A stretch of DNA of 64,000 nucleotides, taken from assembly GCF_041080625.1 (NCBI RefSeq), contig NZ_CP163518.1:8053501-8117500 (forward strand). The letters are read 5' to 3'. Position numbers and translations under genes: made by a program. The notes under the pieces were generated by a model that saw only the letters and a list, made by a program, of their open reading frames with translations, searched no databases and was not told where the DNA came from. This document shows positions 16,771-25,930 of this stretch, piece after piece (position 1 is the stretch's first letter; each line of letters opens with the position of its first letter). The stretch is from Streptomyces sp. CG1 (GTDB lineage: Bacteria > Actinomycetota > Actinomycetes > Streptomycetales > Streptomycetaceae).

Positions 16771-18072
16771 TCACCGGGCCCCGGCCCCGCCGCCCTGCGC
16801 GGCCGTCCGCCTTCGCATGATCGCCGGTGCCGTCGAGGAAGGCAGCAGGTCACGAGGGTCGTCGGGGAGCAGTGTCTGGATCTCCGCGTCCTCGCGGAAA
16901 CGATACGGCCGGTGCTGGAGAAGTTCCCCGAAATACCGCCGGATCCGCGACATCTCGGCCCGCACCGTCACCGTGCGTGAGGGGTCCCCGAACAGATCAC
17001 CGGCCAGGGCCGCCGCGCCGCGGCCCGAGCGGTGCACGGCGAGCAGATACAGCAACTCGGCGTGCCGCGGACTGAGTTCACGCGACCAGGAGCCGGCCGA
17101 ACCGGACACCGTCAGCGTACCGCGGCCCGGCCGGGCCAGGTCCAGCACGATCCGGGTGACCGTGCCGAGCGGTTCCTCCGCCACCCGCAGCAGCCAGCCC
17201 CCGGCCAGCGGCTCCACCGCGCACGAACCCAGCGACGGCAGCCACCGGCGGCCCGGCGCCAGCGACTTGGGCAACGCGATCCGCCGCACGTACGGCATCC
17301 CGGACACGGCCGCCGACCAGCCGTTGCGGTCCACCACCAGCGCCCGCCCGTCCAGCCGGGCCAGCACCGGCGCCGCCACCGACCGCAGCCGCTCCAGCGT
17401 GTCCATGTGCAGCTCCCGCAGCCGCGCCTCGGCCAGCTTGGCCACCGAGTCCACCCAGGCGAGGGTCGCCGGATGCATGGTCTCCAACGGGCCGCTGACG
17501 TCCACGACCCCGATCAGCCGCCCGTCCCGCGGATCGGTGATCGGCGCACCCGTGCAGGTCCAGGAGGCGTGCGAGCGGACGAAGTGCTCGGCGGCGAAGA
17601 CCTGTACGGGCCGTCGTACGACCGCCGGAGTGCCCACGCCGTTGGTGCCGACGACGTCTTCCCGCCAGTCCGCGCCGAGTTCGAAGCCCAGGCCGTCCGC
17701 CTTGCGCAGCACCGGCGAGGCTCCCTCCCGCCACAGCACCCGCCCGTCGGCGTCCGCGACGACCATGATGTGCTGCGCCACGTCGGCGACCGAAAGCAGC
17801 CCCTCGCGCAGCACCGGCAGCACGGGCCGCAGTGGTGACTCCTCGCGGCGGCGCCGGACTTCGTCGGAGGACAGCAGACCGGATCTGAAGTCGTGATCGG
17901 GATCGACACCGCTGCGCAGCATCCGTCCCCAGGACTGCTCGATCACCGGACGCGGCGCGATCCGCGCACGTTGACCGGCAAGTGTGGCGTCGCGTACCTC
18001 GCTCAGCAGCCGCGCCGCCTGTGTCGCGTCCACAGCGGCCAGGCGCGCCACGTTCATCGGCGGGTTCACCAC
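16771..18072 (-). CDS. GAF-domain transcriptional regulator with winged-helix-like tail
   Basis: About 433 residues. The N-terminal part (RPVIEQSWGRMLRSGVDPD, then a sensor domain with WREDVVGTNGVGTPA and CTGAPITDPRDGRLIGVVDV) is the GAF sensor typical of AcoR-like activators. The sigma-54 AAA+ domain of AcoR is absent. The C-terminal 80 residues (LSPRHAELLYLL, RTVTVRAEMSRIRRYFGELL) instead look like a winged helix. GTG codons at 18072 or 18069 follow GGGAGGAC; an ATG at 18057 is another option. Such regulators often sense small aromatic or aldehyde compounds; the target is not evident here. Confidence 0.7.
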   Translation of the reverse strand: MVNPPMNVARLAAVDATQAARLLSEVRDATLAGQRARIAPRPVIEQSWGRMLRSGVDPDHDFRSGLLSSDEVRRRREESPLRPVLPVLREGLLSVADVAQHIMVVADADGRVLWREGASPVLRKADGLGFELGADWREDVVGTNGVGTPAVVRRPVQVFAAEHFVRSHASWTCTGAPITDPRDGRLIGVVDVSGPLETMHPATLAWVDSVAKLAEARLRELHMDTLERLRSVAAPVLARLDGRALVVDRNGWSAAVSGMPYVRRIALPKSLAPGRRWLPSLGSCAVEPLAGGWLLRVAEEPLGTVTRIVLDLARPGRGTLTVSGSAGSWSRELSPRHAELLYLLAVHRSGRGAAALAGDLFGDPSRTVTVRAEMSRIRRYFGELLQHRPYRFREDAEIQTLLPDDPRDLLPSSTAPAIMRRRTAAQGGGAGAR

Positions 18073-18209
18073 GGGGGTCCTCCCGGAAAAGGGCTTCGAA
18101 CATACTTGTCGAGCCGTCACGGGCGGCGCTTTCCGGTCCGGCTGTATCTCTCCATATTGCCGCTCCGCGCAGGCCGGAGGCACACACTCCGCGCACGTGC
18201 GCCGACAAG

Positions 18210-18228
18210 TTGCAACCCCTTGCAACCC
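18210..18228. repeat. Tandem TTGCAACCC direct repeat
   Basis: Two copies of TTGCAACCC begin 10 bases apart, about one helical turn, 138 bases upstream of the GAF regulator start. Helical phasing of direct repeats is typical of regulator sites, so an autoregulatory site is possible. Confidence 0.4.
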
Positions 18229-18288
18229 TGGTGGACGGCCGGAGGGTGGCCGAGACTTGTCGCGTCCGCGGGCTCAACGGGCCCAGGT

Positions 18289-18328
18289 GGTGGGGGTGGT
18301 GCCGTGTCGGCGCAGCACCACCCCCACC
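18289..18328 (-). terminator. Factor-independent-type hairpin after the acyl-CoA dehydrogenase gene
   Basis: GGTGGGGGTGGTGC and GCACCACCCCCACC form a perfect 14-bp stem with a 12-base loop, about 120 bases past the stop of the leftward gene ending at 18449. There is no U-tract, as is common for streptomycete terminators. Confidence 0.65.
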
Positions 18329-18448
18329 GGGGGTTCAGCCGAATGCGTTACAGAGGGTGCGGCTTCACGTGGGCCGGCGGCCGCGAGCCCGTTGTGGCTG
18401 GTCGCGCAGTTCCTCGCGCCCTTGGGTAAGTCAGGCCGTCCTCCGCCT

Positions 18449-20086
18449 TCAGGGCACCGGGCGTGCTCGTTCGACAATCGCTTTCAGGTCCAGGCCCGTT
18501 GGCAAGGTGCCGAAGGATGCTCCGTGGTCCCCGCCCAATCGCGAGGCGCAGAAGGCGTCCGCCACCTCCGACGGAGCGTGGCGGACCAGCAGTGCCCCCT
18601 GGAGCACCAGCGCGAGCCGTTCCACGAGCCGCCTGGCCCGGCCCTCGACGGCGTCCAGGTCGGCGAGTTCGGTGAACAGGTCCTTCACGGCGCGGTCGAG
18701 ACGGTGGTCGGCGCCGTGGGCGCGGCCGATCTCGGTCAGGCAGGCGTCCAGTGCGCCCGGCTCCCGTTGCAGCGCCCGGAGCACGTCCAGCGCCTGGACG
18801 TTTCCGGCGCCCTCCCAGACCGAGTTCAGCGGGGACTCCCGCACCAGCCGGGGCAGGCCCGACTCCTCGACGTACCCGTTTCCGCCCAGGCACTCCGCGG
18901 CCTCGACCGCGACGGGCGCACAGCGCTTGGTGATCCAGTACTTGGCGGCGGGGACCGCCAGCCGCAGGAAGGCGCGCTCCTGTTCGCCGCCGTCGTCGTA
19001 GGCGGCCGCGAGCCGCAGGGCGAGGGTGGTGGCGGCCTCGGACTCCAGCGCGAGATCGGCGAGGACATTGCGCATCAGCGGCTTGTCGAGCAGCCGGCCG
19101 CCGAAGGCCTCCCGGTAGGTGCAGTGGTGGATCGCCTGCGCCACCGCCTGCCGCATCAGGCCCGCCGAGCCGAGCGCGCAGTCCAGCCGGGTCGCCGCGA
19201 CCATCTCGATGATGGTCCGCACCCCACGCCCCTCCTCGCCGACCCGGCGCGCCCAGGTGCCGGCGAACTCCACCTCCGCGGAGGCGTTGGAGCGGTTGCC
19301 CAGCTTGTCCTTCAGCCGCTGGATGAGGAAGACGTTGCGCGAGCCGTCGGGCAGGACGCGCGGCACCAGGAAACAGGTGAGGCCGGCGGGGGCCTGGGCG
19401 AGCACGAGGAACCCGTCCGACATCGGAGCCGAACAGAACCACTTGTGCCCGGTCAGAGTGTAGGTGCCCGCCTCGGCGAGCGGCCGGGCCTCGGTGGTGT
19501 TCGCGCGAACGTCACTGCCGCCCTGCTTCTCGGTCATGCTCATGCCGAAGAGGGCACCGGACTTCTGCGCGGCGGGCCGCAGCTCCCGGTCGTAGAGCGT
19601 GGACGTCAGCCGCGGCTCCCACTCGGCGGCGAGCCCGGGGTCGGTCCGCAGCGCGGGCACGGCCGCGTGCGTCATCGACAGCGGGCAGCAGTTCCCCGCC
19701 TCGACCTGGGTCCAGATCAGGAATCCGGCGGCCCTGCGGACATGCCCGGACGGCCGCCTCCAGGCGGCCGTCAGACCCGCCGAGACGCCCTTGCCGAGCA
19801 GCCGGTGCCAGGCCGGGTGGAAGTCGACCTCGTCGATCCGGTGGCCGTACCGGTCGTGGGTGCGCAACCGCGGCGGGTGCTCGTTCGCCTGCACGCCCCA
19901 CTCCTGCAACTGCGCCGAGCCCGCGGAGCGGCCCAGCAGGGACAGCTCCGCGCGGACCTCGTCGAGCACGTCCGGACCGGTGTGCCGCTCCACGGCCGCC
20001 ACCAGGGCACGGTCGGCGGCGAAGAGGTCGTAGCCGACCAGCGGCGGCGGCTGGTTCGTCACGGTGTGGGTGGGGGTGCCTGCCAT
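18449..20086 (-). CDS. AidB-like acyl-CoA dehydrogenase
   Basis: The 545-residue protein matches the AidB branch of flavin acyl-CoA dehydrogenases. It has FGMSMTEKQGGSDVRANTTEA (about residue 185), the FAD-binding segment and a C-terminal helical bundle ending in an ECLGGNGY-type motif (AAECLGGNGYVEESGLPRLV, about 420). AidB proteins bind DNA and FAD and are linked to alkylation damage in E. coli; actinobacterial members may simply oxidise branched acyl-CoAs. The ATG at 20086 is followed by the usual threonine-rich start, and the open frame upstream is not conserved-looking. It is transcribed alone. Confidence 0.85.
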   Translation of the reverse strand: MAGTPTHTVTNQPPPLVGYDLFAADRALVAAVERHTGPDVLDEVRAELSLLGRSAGSAQLQEWGVQANEHPPRLRTHDRYGHRIDEVDFHPAWHRLLGKGVSAGLTAAWRRPSGHVRRAAGFLIWTQVEAGNCCPLSMTHAAVPALRTDPGLAAEWEPRLTSTLYDRELRPAAQKSGALFGMSMTEKQGGSDVRANTTEARPLAEAGTYTLTGHKWFCSAPMSDGFLVLAQAPAGLTCFLVPRVLPDGSRNVFLIQRLKDKLGNRSNASAEVEFAGTWARRVGEEGRGVRTIIEMVAATRLDCALGSAGLMRQAVAQAIHHCTYREAFGGRLLDKPLMRNVLADLALESEAATTLALRLAAAYDDGGEQERAFLRLAVPAAKYWITKRCAPVAVEAAECLGGNGYVEESGLPRLVRESPLNSVWEGAGNVQALDVLRALQREPGALDACLTEIGRAHGADHRLDRAVKDLFTELADLDAVEGRARRLVERLALVLQGALLVRHAPSEVADAFCASRLGGDHGASFGTLPTGLDLKAIVERARPVP

Positions 20087-20217
20087 GATTGCGAACCTAC
20101 CCGGGACTGCGGCGGTGATGACCTCCAGAGTGGCACAGCGGCGTGGCCGGCCGCGCCGGATGCGGCCGTCCGCCCCGGAAGGTGAGGGCGGTCCGGTGCT
20201 GCGGATACCTTTGGGTC

Positions 20218-21432
20218 GTGCAGCCAGCAAGTGAACCCCCCGAGCCGCCCGCCGGTCGCCTCCACCGGGCCAGAGCCCTCTACCGGAACGTCTCCAAACG
20301 CAGGACCGCCTGGCTGCTGCTCAAGGACACCGTCAACTCCTGTGTGGAGTACCGCATCCTGGGCCTGGCGGCCGAGGCGGCGTTCTTCACGCTGCTGTCC
20401 GTGCCGCCCCTGCTGCTCTGCCTCATCGGGCTGCTCGCCTACGTCGACAACTGGACCGGCGCCCACACCATCCAGAGCCTGGAGACCAACATCCTCGACG
20501 CCTCGCGGACGGTCCTGTCCGACAAGGGCGTGAAGGAGATCGCCGAGCCGATCCTGCACGACGTGCTGAGGACCCGGCCCGACGTCATCTCCATCGGGTT
20601 CGTCTTCGCCCTCTGGTCCGGATCACGCGCGGTGAACGTCTTCATCGACACCATCACCGTCATGTACGGCCTCGACGGCGTCCGCGGCATCGTCAGGACA
20701 CGGATGATGTCGTTCCTGCTGTTCATCGTGGCACTGCTGATCGGCTCGGTGGCGCTGCCCCTGATGGTGGCCGGCCCGGACGCCGTGGTGCGGGTGGTGC
20801 CCTGGTCGGAGACAGTGGTGCAGGTCCTGTACTGGCCGGTCGTCATCGTCCTGTCCATCGCCTTCCTGACCACCCTGTACCACGTGTCCGTGCCGGTCCG
20901 CTCCCCGTGGATCGAGGACGTCCCCGGCGCCCTGGTCGCCCTGGCCATGTGGGTTCTCGGCAGCTCCCTCCTGCGGATCTACCTCGTGCACACCATCGAG
21001 GGCGCCACGATCTACGGCTCCCTGGCCGCATCCGTCGCCGTCCTGCTGTGGATCGGCGTGTCCGCCTTCGCCGTCCTCGTCGGCGCGGCGGTCAACGCCG
21101 CCATCGACCGGGTCTGGCCCGCCGCCGCCACGGCCGCCGCCCGCGCCGCGAACGAGCGGATCCGCGAGGCCCAGGTCGTCGAGTACGTCGCCCGGGCCAC
21201 AGCCGCCCGCGAGACCGACCCCGACGACCCCGACATGCCCTCCGAGTTCCCCGAGCGCTGGTCCCGCTTCCTGCCCCCGGAGGACGTCACGGCCCGCCTG
21301 CGCACCCACGCCAAGCACACCCACCACACGCACAAGGCCAACGGCCGGCCTCCGCACGAGGGCCATGAGGCCGATCAAGGCCATCCGCACGAGGCGGGCG
21401 GGGACGCGGGCACGGCACACCGGGGGAAGTGA
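20218..21432 (+). CDS. YihY/BrkB family membrane protein with histidine-rich tail
   Basis: The 404-residue protein has an amphipathic start, then six hydrophobic segments between about residues 40 and 300 in the YihY/BrkB pattern (GLAAEAAFFTLLSVPPLLL, then FALWSGSRAVN, a family hallmark). The C-terminal cytosolic tail from about residue 360 is unusually rich in histidine (THAKHTHHTHK, HEGHEADQGHPHE), suggesting metal binding. The GTG at 20218 lies 6 bases after TACCTT, so the mRNA may be leaderless. The family's function is not established; the old ribonuclease BN label is wrong. Confidence 0.85.
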   Translation: MQPASEPPEPPAGRLHRARALYRNVSKRRTAWLLLKDTVNSCVEYRILGLAAEAAFFTLLSVPPLLLCLIGLLAYVDNWTGAHTIQSLETNILDASRTVLSDKGVKEIAEPILHDVLRTRPDVISIGFVFALWSGSRAVNVFIDTITVMYGLDGVRGIVRTRMMSFLLFIVALLIGSVALPLMVAGPDAVVRVVPWSETVVQVLYWPVVIVLSIAFLTTLYHVSVPVRSPWIEDVPGALVALAMWVLGSSLLRIYLVHTIEGATIYGSLAASVAVLLWIGVSAFAVLVGAAVNAAIDRVWPAAATAAARAANERIREAQVVEYVARATAARETDPDDPDMPSEFPERWSRFLPPEDVTARLRTHAKHTHHTHKANGRPPHEGHEADQGHPHEAGGDAGTAHRGK

Positions 21433-21556
21433 CCCCGCGTGCCGTGGAGCAGGGCCTGGGCGTGCCCTGTCGTGGGCCGTATGCGCGCGTGCAGGCCGGA
21501 GGAGCGTACGAGCCCCGCCCGCTGAGGCCCCCGTCCCCCAAGGCCCCGCGTCGGCG

Positions 21557-22477
21557 TCAGACCTTCCACGCCCCGGCCGCCGCGGCCTCCCGGGCATAGT
21601 CCCCGAAGTCCCGCGGCGCCCGGCCCAGCACCTGCCGTACGCCGTCCGAGACGTGCGCGTTCCGCCCGTCGAGCAGCGAAGCGAACAGCTCGACCAGGAA
21701 CTCCACCTCCTCGGGCGGCACCCCGAACCCGGCCAGCCGCTCCCCGTAGTCCCGCGGCGCAACCGCCCGGTACGTCAGCTCCCGCCCGGCCGCCACCGCG
21801 ACCTCGGCGACCGCCTCGCCGAAGGTCAGCAGCCGGGGCCCGGACACCTCCAGCGCCCGCCCCACATACCGCTCGCCGTCGGTGAGCGCCGCCACCACCA
21901 CGTCGGCGATGTCCCGCACATCGACGAACGGCTCCTGTACCGCCCCGCCCGGGAACACCAGCTCCCCGCCCCTCCGCAGCTCCTCGAGCAGCGGCCCCTC
22001 GCTGAAGTTCTGCGCGAACCACGCCGCCCGTACGGCCGTCCACTCCGCCCCCGACTCCGCCAGCGCCTCCTCCGTCGGCAGGGCCTGCTCCTCGCCACGG
22101 GCCGACAGCAGCACCAGCCGCCGTACCCCGAGCCCCACCGCCGCACGGGCGAGCCGGCCGACCGCCTCCGGCGCGGACGGATCGCCCACGTCCGTCGGGT
22201 ACACCAGGTAGGCCGCGTCGGCACCGCGCAGCACCGGCTCCCAGGTCGAAGCGTCCTGCCAGTCGAAACCGTGCGCCCGGGAGGCGGCGCGGACCGCCAG
22301 ACCCGCCGCACGCGCGGCCGCCGCGACCCGGCTGCCGGTACGGCCGGAAGCACCGGTCACGACGACTGCCGACACCGCCGTCCTCGTCGTCGTGTCCGCT
22401 GCCGATCGCGTCGCGAGGGTCTGCCGAGTGCTCTGCGCGTGCTGCCTGCGCCGCGCGTTCTCCGTGTTCTGCGTCAT
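21557..22477 (-). CDS. NmrA-like NAD(P)-binding oxidoreductase
   Basis: This 306-residue protein has the Rossmann motif VVVTGASGRTGSRVA at about residue 37, WTAVRAAWFAQNF near residue 155 and PFVDVRDIADVVV near 185, all typical of the NmrA/SDR-a5 group of NAD(P)H-binding proteins. The 35 residues before the Rossmann strand are extra for the family, so an internal start is possible. It is divergent from the AraC regulator at 22559 with an 81-base gap, a common arrangement in which the regulator controls the oxidoreductase. Confidence 0.8.
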   Translation of the reverse strand: MTQNTENARRRQHAQSTRQTLATRSAADTTTRTAVSAVVVTGASGRTGSRVAAAARAAGLAVRAASRAHGFDWQDASTWEPVLRGADAAYLVYPTDVGDPSAPEAVGRLARAAVGLGVRRLVLLSARGEEQALPTEEALAESGAEWTAVRAAWFAQNFSEGPLLEELRRGGELVFPGGAVQEPFVDVRDIADVVVAALTDGERYVGRALEVSGPRLLTFGEAVAEVAVAAGRELTYRAVAPRDYGERLAGFGVPPEEVEFLVELFASLLDGRNAHVSDGVRQVLGRAPRDFGDYAREAAAAGAWKV

Positions 22478-22558
22478 GTCCGTCAGTCAACTGCCGTGCG
22501 GCGACAGGCGACATCGCCGAGCCGCTCGCGCCCATAAGCATGCGTCTACGCTGCCCCC

Positions 22559-23506
22559 ATGGACGCACTCGCAGGCCTGCTGGACGGTCCACGCGCGCAC
22601 GGAGCCTTCATGATCCGGGCGTGCTTCGATCCGCCGTGGGCCGTGCGCGTGGACGACGAGGCACCGCTCACCGTGATGCTCATGGCGCGCGGCACCGCCT
22701 GGATCACCCCGGACGGCAACGGCGTACCGGTACGGCTCGGCCTCGGAGACCTGGCGATCGCACGCGGCCCGGACGCCTACACCTGCGGCGACGAGCCGGA
22801 CACCGCCCCGCAGGCGCTGATCCTGCCCGGCGGCGAGTGCCGCTACCCCGACGGCACCTCCCTGAACGGCTCCATGGACCTGGGGGTGCGCACCTGGGGC
22901 GACCGCCCCGACGCCGCCACGGTCATGCTCATCGGCACCTACCTGATGCGCGGCGAGATCCACGGCCGCCTCCTCGACGCCCTGCCGCCGCTGCTGACGC
23001 TCCCCGCCGAGGTGTGGGACTGCCCGCTCACACCCCTGCTGGCCGAGGAGATCGTGCGCGACGAACCCGGCCAGGAGGTCGTCCTGGACCGCCTGCTGGA
23101 CCTGTTGCTCATCAGCGCGCTCAGGGTCTGGTTCTCCCGCCCGGAGTCGGCGGCCCCGGCCTGGTACCGGGCACTGGCCGACCCGGTCGTCGGCCGTGCG
23201 CTGCGCCTGCTGCAGGACGATCCGGCGCACCCGTGGACCGTGGCCGCGCTCGCCGCCAAGGCCGGGGTGTCCCGCGCGGCCCTCGCCCGCCGCTTCACCG
23301 GCCTCGTGGGCGAACCCCCGATGTCCTATCTGACCGGCTGGCGCCTCGCCCTCGCCGCCGACCGCCTGCGCGACACGGACCTCACCCTCGACACCATCGC
23401 CCGCCATGTCGGCTACGGCAGCGCCTTCGCCCTCTCCACCGCCTTCAAGCGCGTGTACGGCGTGAGCCCGCAGGAACACCGGGCGGGCCCCGGGAGCCGC
23501 CCCTGA
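22559..23506 (+). CDS. AraC family transcriptional regulator with cupin domain
   Basis: The 315-residue protein has an N-terminal cupin sensor (about 1-180) and a C-terminal AraC double helix-turn-helix (about 215-305: WTVAALAAKAGVSRAALARRF and LDTIARHVGYGSAFALSTAFKR). It most likely controls the divergent NmrA-like gene. The ATG lies six bases after TACGCT, consistent with a leaderless transcript. Confidence 0.88.
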   Translation: MDALAGLLDGPRAHGAFMIRACFDPPWAVRVDDEAPLTVMLMARGTAWITPDGNGVPVRLGLGDLAIARGPDAYTCGDEPDTAPQALILPGGECRYPDGTSLNGSMDLGVRTWGDRPDAATVMLIGTYLMRGEIHGRLLDALPPLLTLPAEVWDCPLTPLLAEEIVRDEPGQEVVLDRLLDLLLISALRVWFSRPESAAPAWYRALADPVVGRALRLLQDDPAHPWTVAALAAKAGVSRAALARRFTGLVGEPPMSYLTGWRLALAADRLRDTDLTLDTIARHVGYGSAFALSTAFKRVYGVSPQEHRAGPGSRP

Positions 23507-23850
23507 GGACCGGACCCAGATCTCCACCCTCGCTTCCACCGGTTCTCCACCCGGCTCTCCACCCGTGCTCCGATCCGCCCGGCACCGCTTCGGATCTAGC
23601 CTTTTCCCCAGGTCGGCGAGGTCCGGCCGGAGGCAGAGAGGCGAAGGCGGCGCGCATGGCAAGGAGACGGAGGGCACCGCCGCCACCCTGCCCACCGGCA
23701 TGGTGCCGCTGCTGACCCGGGTCCTCTCGCTCCTGCTCCTCACCCTGACCGCTACGGCCACCACCGTCTACGCCCGCGGCTTCCGCAGCCGTTACGGTGT
23801 CCGGCTTTCGGCGCCATCGGCGCTGGACTCGGCGACGTACGCTGGCACAT
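23507..23850. other. 344-bp gap between two AraC genes
   Basis: Open frames run through, including one with a hydrophobic start at 23699 ([18 protein letters not shown]), but it has no stop before it enters the next gene in another frame and no convincing end. I call no gene. The promoter box TACGCT of the downstream gene lies at 23838-23843. Confidence 0.5.
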
Positions 23851-24537
23851 GTGTACGTGGAGAGGGCCTCCCGGCTGACCGGAGCCGTCGTGTGGACGAA
23901 CACCCCGGACGGGACCGGTGGCGGGCCCGTGCTGCCCGACGGCTGCATGGATCTGCTCTGGAGCGAGGGCCGGCTGCTGGTCGCGGGCCCCGACACCCGC
24001 CCCCACGTCCCCGAGGGCCCGCCCCGCTCCTGGGCAGGCGTCCGCTTCTACCCCGGCACCGCACCCGCGCTGCTCGGCGTACCCGCGTACGAACTGCGCG
24101 ATCTGCGGGTCGACTTGGCCGACCTGTGGCCCGCCGCACGGGTCCGGCGACTGTGTGAGGGGGTGGAGGCGGCGCCCGACCCGGTGGCGGCACTGGAGGG
24201 CATCGCCCTGGACCGGGCCGCGCGGACCACGGCCCCCGACCCGCTGCTGCACCGGCTGGTGGAACGCCTGGACGAGGGCCGCCCGGTGTCCGTCACGGCC
24301 GCAGAACTCGGCATCGGCACCCGGACGTTGCACCGCCGCTGCCTGGCCGCTTTCGGCTACGGCCCCAAGACCCTGGCCCGCATCCTGCGTCTGCAACGGG
24401 CGCTGGCGCTGGCCCGTGCCGGGACGCCGTACGCCGAGACGGCCTTGCGTGCCGGGTATGCGGACCAGCCCCATCTTGCCCGTGAGACAAGAGAGTTGAC
24501 GGGTATGCCGCTCGGGACGCTACTCGGCGGCGGGTAG
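23851..24537 (+). CDS. AraC family regulator (DUF6597-type N-terminus)
   Basis: This 228-residue protein begins [15 protein letters not shown] and continues with the short beta-rich sensor of small AraC proteins ([10 protein letters not shown], about residue 28), then a helix-turn-helix domain ([31 protein letters not shown], about 150-180). The GTG at 23851 comes seven bases after TACGCT, suggesting a leaderless mRNA, which favours it over the upstream GTG at 23797. Its 3' end overlaps the convergent VOC gene by 18 bases. Confidence 0.85.
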   Translation: MYVERASRLTGAVVWTNTPDGTGGGPVLPDGCMDLLWSEGRLLVAGPDTRPHVPEGPPRSWAGVRFYPGTAPALLGVPAYELRDLRVDLADLWPAARVRRLCEGVEAAPDPVAALEGIALDRAARTTAPDPLLHRLVERLDEGRPVSVTAAELGIGTRTLHRRCLAAFGYGPKTLARILRLQRALALARAGTPYAETALRAGYADQPHLARETRELTGMPLGTLLGGG

Positions 24538-24921
24538 CGGGGCGAACAGGTCGACGCCGTTGCCGTCGGGGTCGTGCACGGTGGCGTACCGCTGTCCCCA
24601 GAACGCGTCCCACGGCTTCAGCTCCCCGTGGTGACCGGCGGCCACCAGGTCCTCGTACAGGGCGTCGACCTCGGCGGGCGAGTCGCACCGGAAGGCGAGC
24701 CCCACGCGTCCACCGCCCTCGGGCGGGCGCCAGCCGGAGTGGAAGGAGCGGACGGTCTTCTCGGTGTCCAGAGCGAGCACCAGCCCACCGGGCAACTCGG
24801 CCTCGACATGCGGCTGTTCCTCGGCTCCGGGAGGGAAGACCAGTCCGAGGCGACGGTAGAAGGCGAGGGAGGCGGCCAGGTCGGAGGCCACCACGCCGAT
24901 CACGGCGAATCGTGCAGTCAT
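24520..24921 (-). CDS. VOC family (glyoxalase-like) protein
   Basis: This 133-residue protein is a single vicinal-oxygen-chelate unit pair: [27 protein letters not shown] at the start and a C-terminal [18 protein letters not shown] strand, the usual metal-ligand region. It resembles small dioxygenase/glyoxalase superfamily proteins linked to antibiotic binding or stress; the substrate is unknown. Convergent with the AraC gene at 23851, with an 18-base overlap. Confidence 0.85.
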   Translation of the reverse strand: MTARFAVIGVVASDLAASLAFYRRLGLVFPPGAEEQPHVEAELPGGLVLALDTEKTVRSFHSGWRPPEGGGRVGLAFRCDSPAEVDALYEDLVAAGHHGELKPWDAFWGQRYATVHDPDGNGVDLFAPLPAAE

Positions 24922-25022
24922 GCGGTCACCGTAGGCGGGCGGCCGCCGCCCGGTCTTGAAGGAATCGGACACCTTCGGCGGGCATCACCGGCGCCCCGCG
25001 CCACCACGTGCCCTCGCGCGCC

Positions 25023-25655
25023 TCAGCCGAAGGTGACCGGTCCGTTGGGGGTGTCCACGGTGAAGGTGAGCGCGACCGGTCCCGAGGCGAGTGTCAGTCC
25101 GGTGTCCAGGGCCGCGAGCGGGCCGCGCACCTCTTCCGGGTCCGGGACCGTGCCGGTCACCTCCCGCAGTGGGGTGACCGGCAGGCCCGAGGCCGCCGGG
25201 TGGCGGGATTCTCCCCAGTCGATCAGGAACGGGACCAGACCGGAGGGATGTGCGTGGTCACCGTCGGTCAGCCGCCACCGCAGCACGGTGCCGTCCGGCG
25301 TACGGCGGCTCATCGGGCGCGCGGGCCCGGGGTCGTAGCCCCGCGCACGGGCCGCCGCGATCGCCGCATCCAGGTCGGCCGGACTGATCGCCCAGGTCAG
25401 CGTGCGTGGCTCGGCCAGCCGGTCGATTCCGAACGGCCGCGGCCCGGCGGGCTCGGGCTGCTCGGGGTCGGGGCCGAGGATCTCCAGATAGCTCCGGCCG
25501 CCCAGCCCCACCAGATGGTTGCGTGTGCCGAGGCCGGGATGCACACCGCCGGGGACGGGCGTCACCCCGGTCCGCCGCGCGAATCCGGCGACCGTCGCCG
25601 CCAGGTCGGGCGTGGCGAGGACGAGATGGTCCAGGAGCGGGGGAACGCCGTTCAT
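25023..25655 (-). CDS. VOC family protein (glyoxalase-like domain)
   Basis: The 210-residue protein begins MNGVPPLLDHLVLATPDLAATVAGFARRTG, the opening of the Glyoxalase_3-like group, with GGRSYLEILGPDP at about residue 55. The ATG at 25655 lies eight bases after TAGCCT, so leaderless expression is likely; a GTG at 25676 is the alternative. The function cannot be read beyond the fold. Confidence 0.8.
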   Translation of the reverse strand: MNGVPPLLDHLVLATPDLAATVAGFARRTGVTPVPGGVHPGLGTRNHLVGLGGRSYLEILGPDPEQPEPAGPRPFGIDRLAEPRTLTWAISPADLDAAIAAARARGYDPGPARPMSRRTPDGTVLRWRLTDGDHAHPSGLVPFLIDWGESRHPAASGLPVTPLREVTGTVPDPEEVRGPLAALDTGLTLASGPVALTFTVDTPNGPVTFG

Positions 25656-25706
25656 GACCGGCGAGGCTACGGTCACCGGTCCCCCGCTTCAAGGGAGTTG
25701 ACCTGG

Positions 25707-25877
25707 ATGCCGAGCTTCGCGGCCTCGTACTACGGGCTGCCGGACATCGGTTTCATCGCCTGGCCCGACATGGTGGCCTTCGTCCAGCGGCTGCGGGGCG
25801 CGTTCCCGCACCATCACCTGCCGGAGGCGCCGAGGGCGGGCTGCCGGAGGTGGACCCCGCGAGCGGGATCGGCGTGA
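25707..25877 (+). pseudogene. Fragment of a PEP mutase/isocitrate lyase-family gene
   Basis: A 56-codon frame encodes SFAASYYGLPDIGFIAWPDMVAFVQRL, which resembles the first helices of the phosphoenolpyruvate mutase/methylisocitrate lyase family, where a SxYGLPD segment precedes a WPxMV helix. The barrel start and everything after this segment are missing, and the remainder of the frame is unrelated. It appears to be a decayed remnant. Family assignment is tentative because the fragment is short. Confidence 0.4.
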
Positions 25878-25930
25878 AGGCCTCCACCAGCCCCCGGCCG
25901 TCGCCGCCCATCACCCGTCGGCCGCGCGGA

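Larger units (their letters stand above)
18073..18448. other. 376-bp gap with direct repeat and terminator hairpin
   Basis: This gap upstream of the GAF regulator holds a tandem TTGCAACCC repeat (18210-18218 and 18220-18228, period 10) and a long GC-rich hairpin (18289-18328). Short open frames here are not convincing. Confidence 0.5.

Noticed and set aside
21450..21469. CAGGGC-N8-GCCCTG hairpin after the BrkB gene as a terminator
   Set aside because: Only a 6-bp stem with no U-tract; too weak to call in a GC-rich genome.
23699..23850. Frame with a signal-peptide-like start between the two AraC genes
   Set aside because: It has no stop before running far into the next gene in the wrong frame and loses protein-like character.
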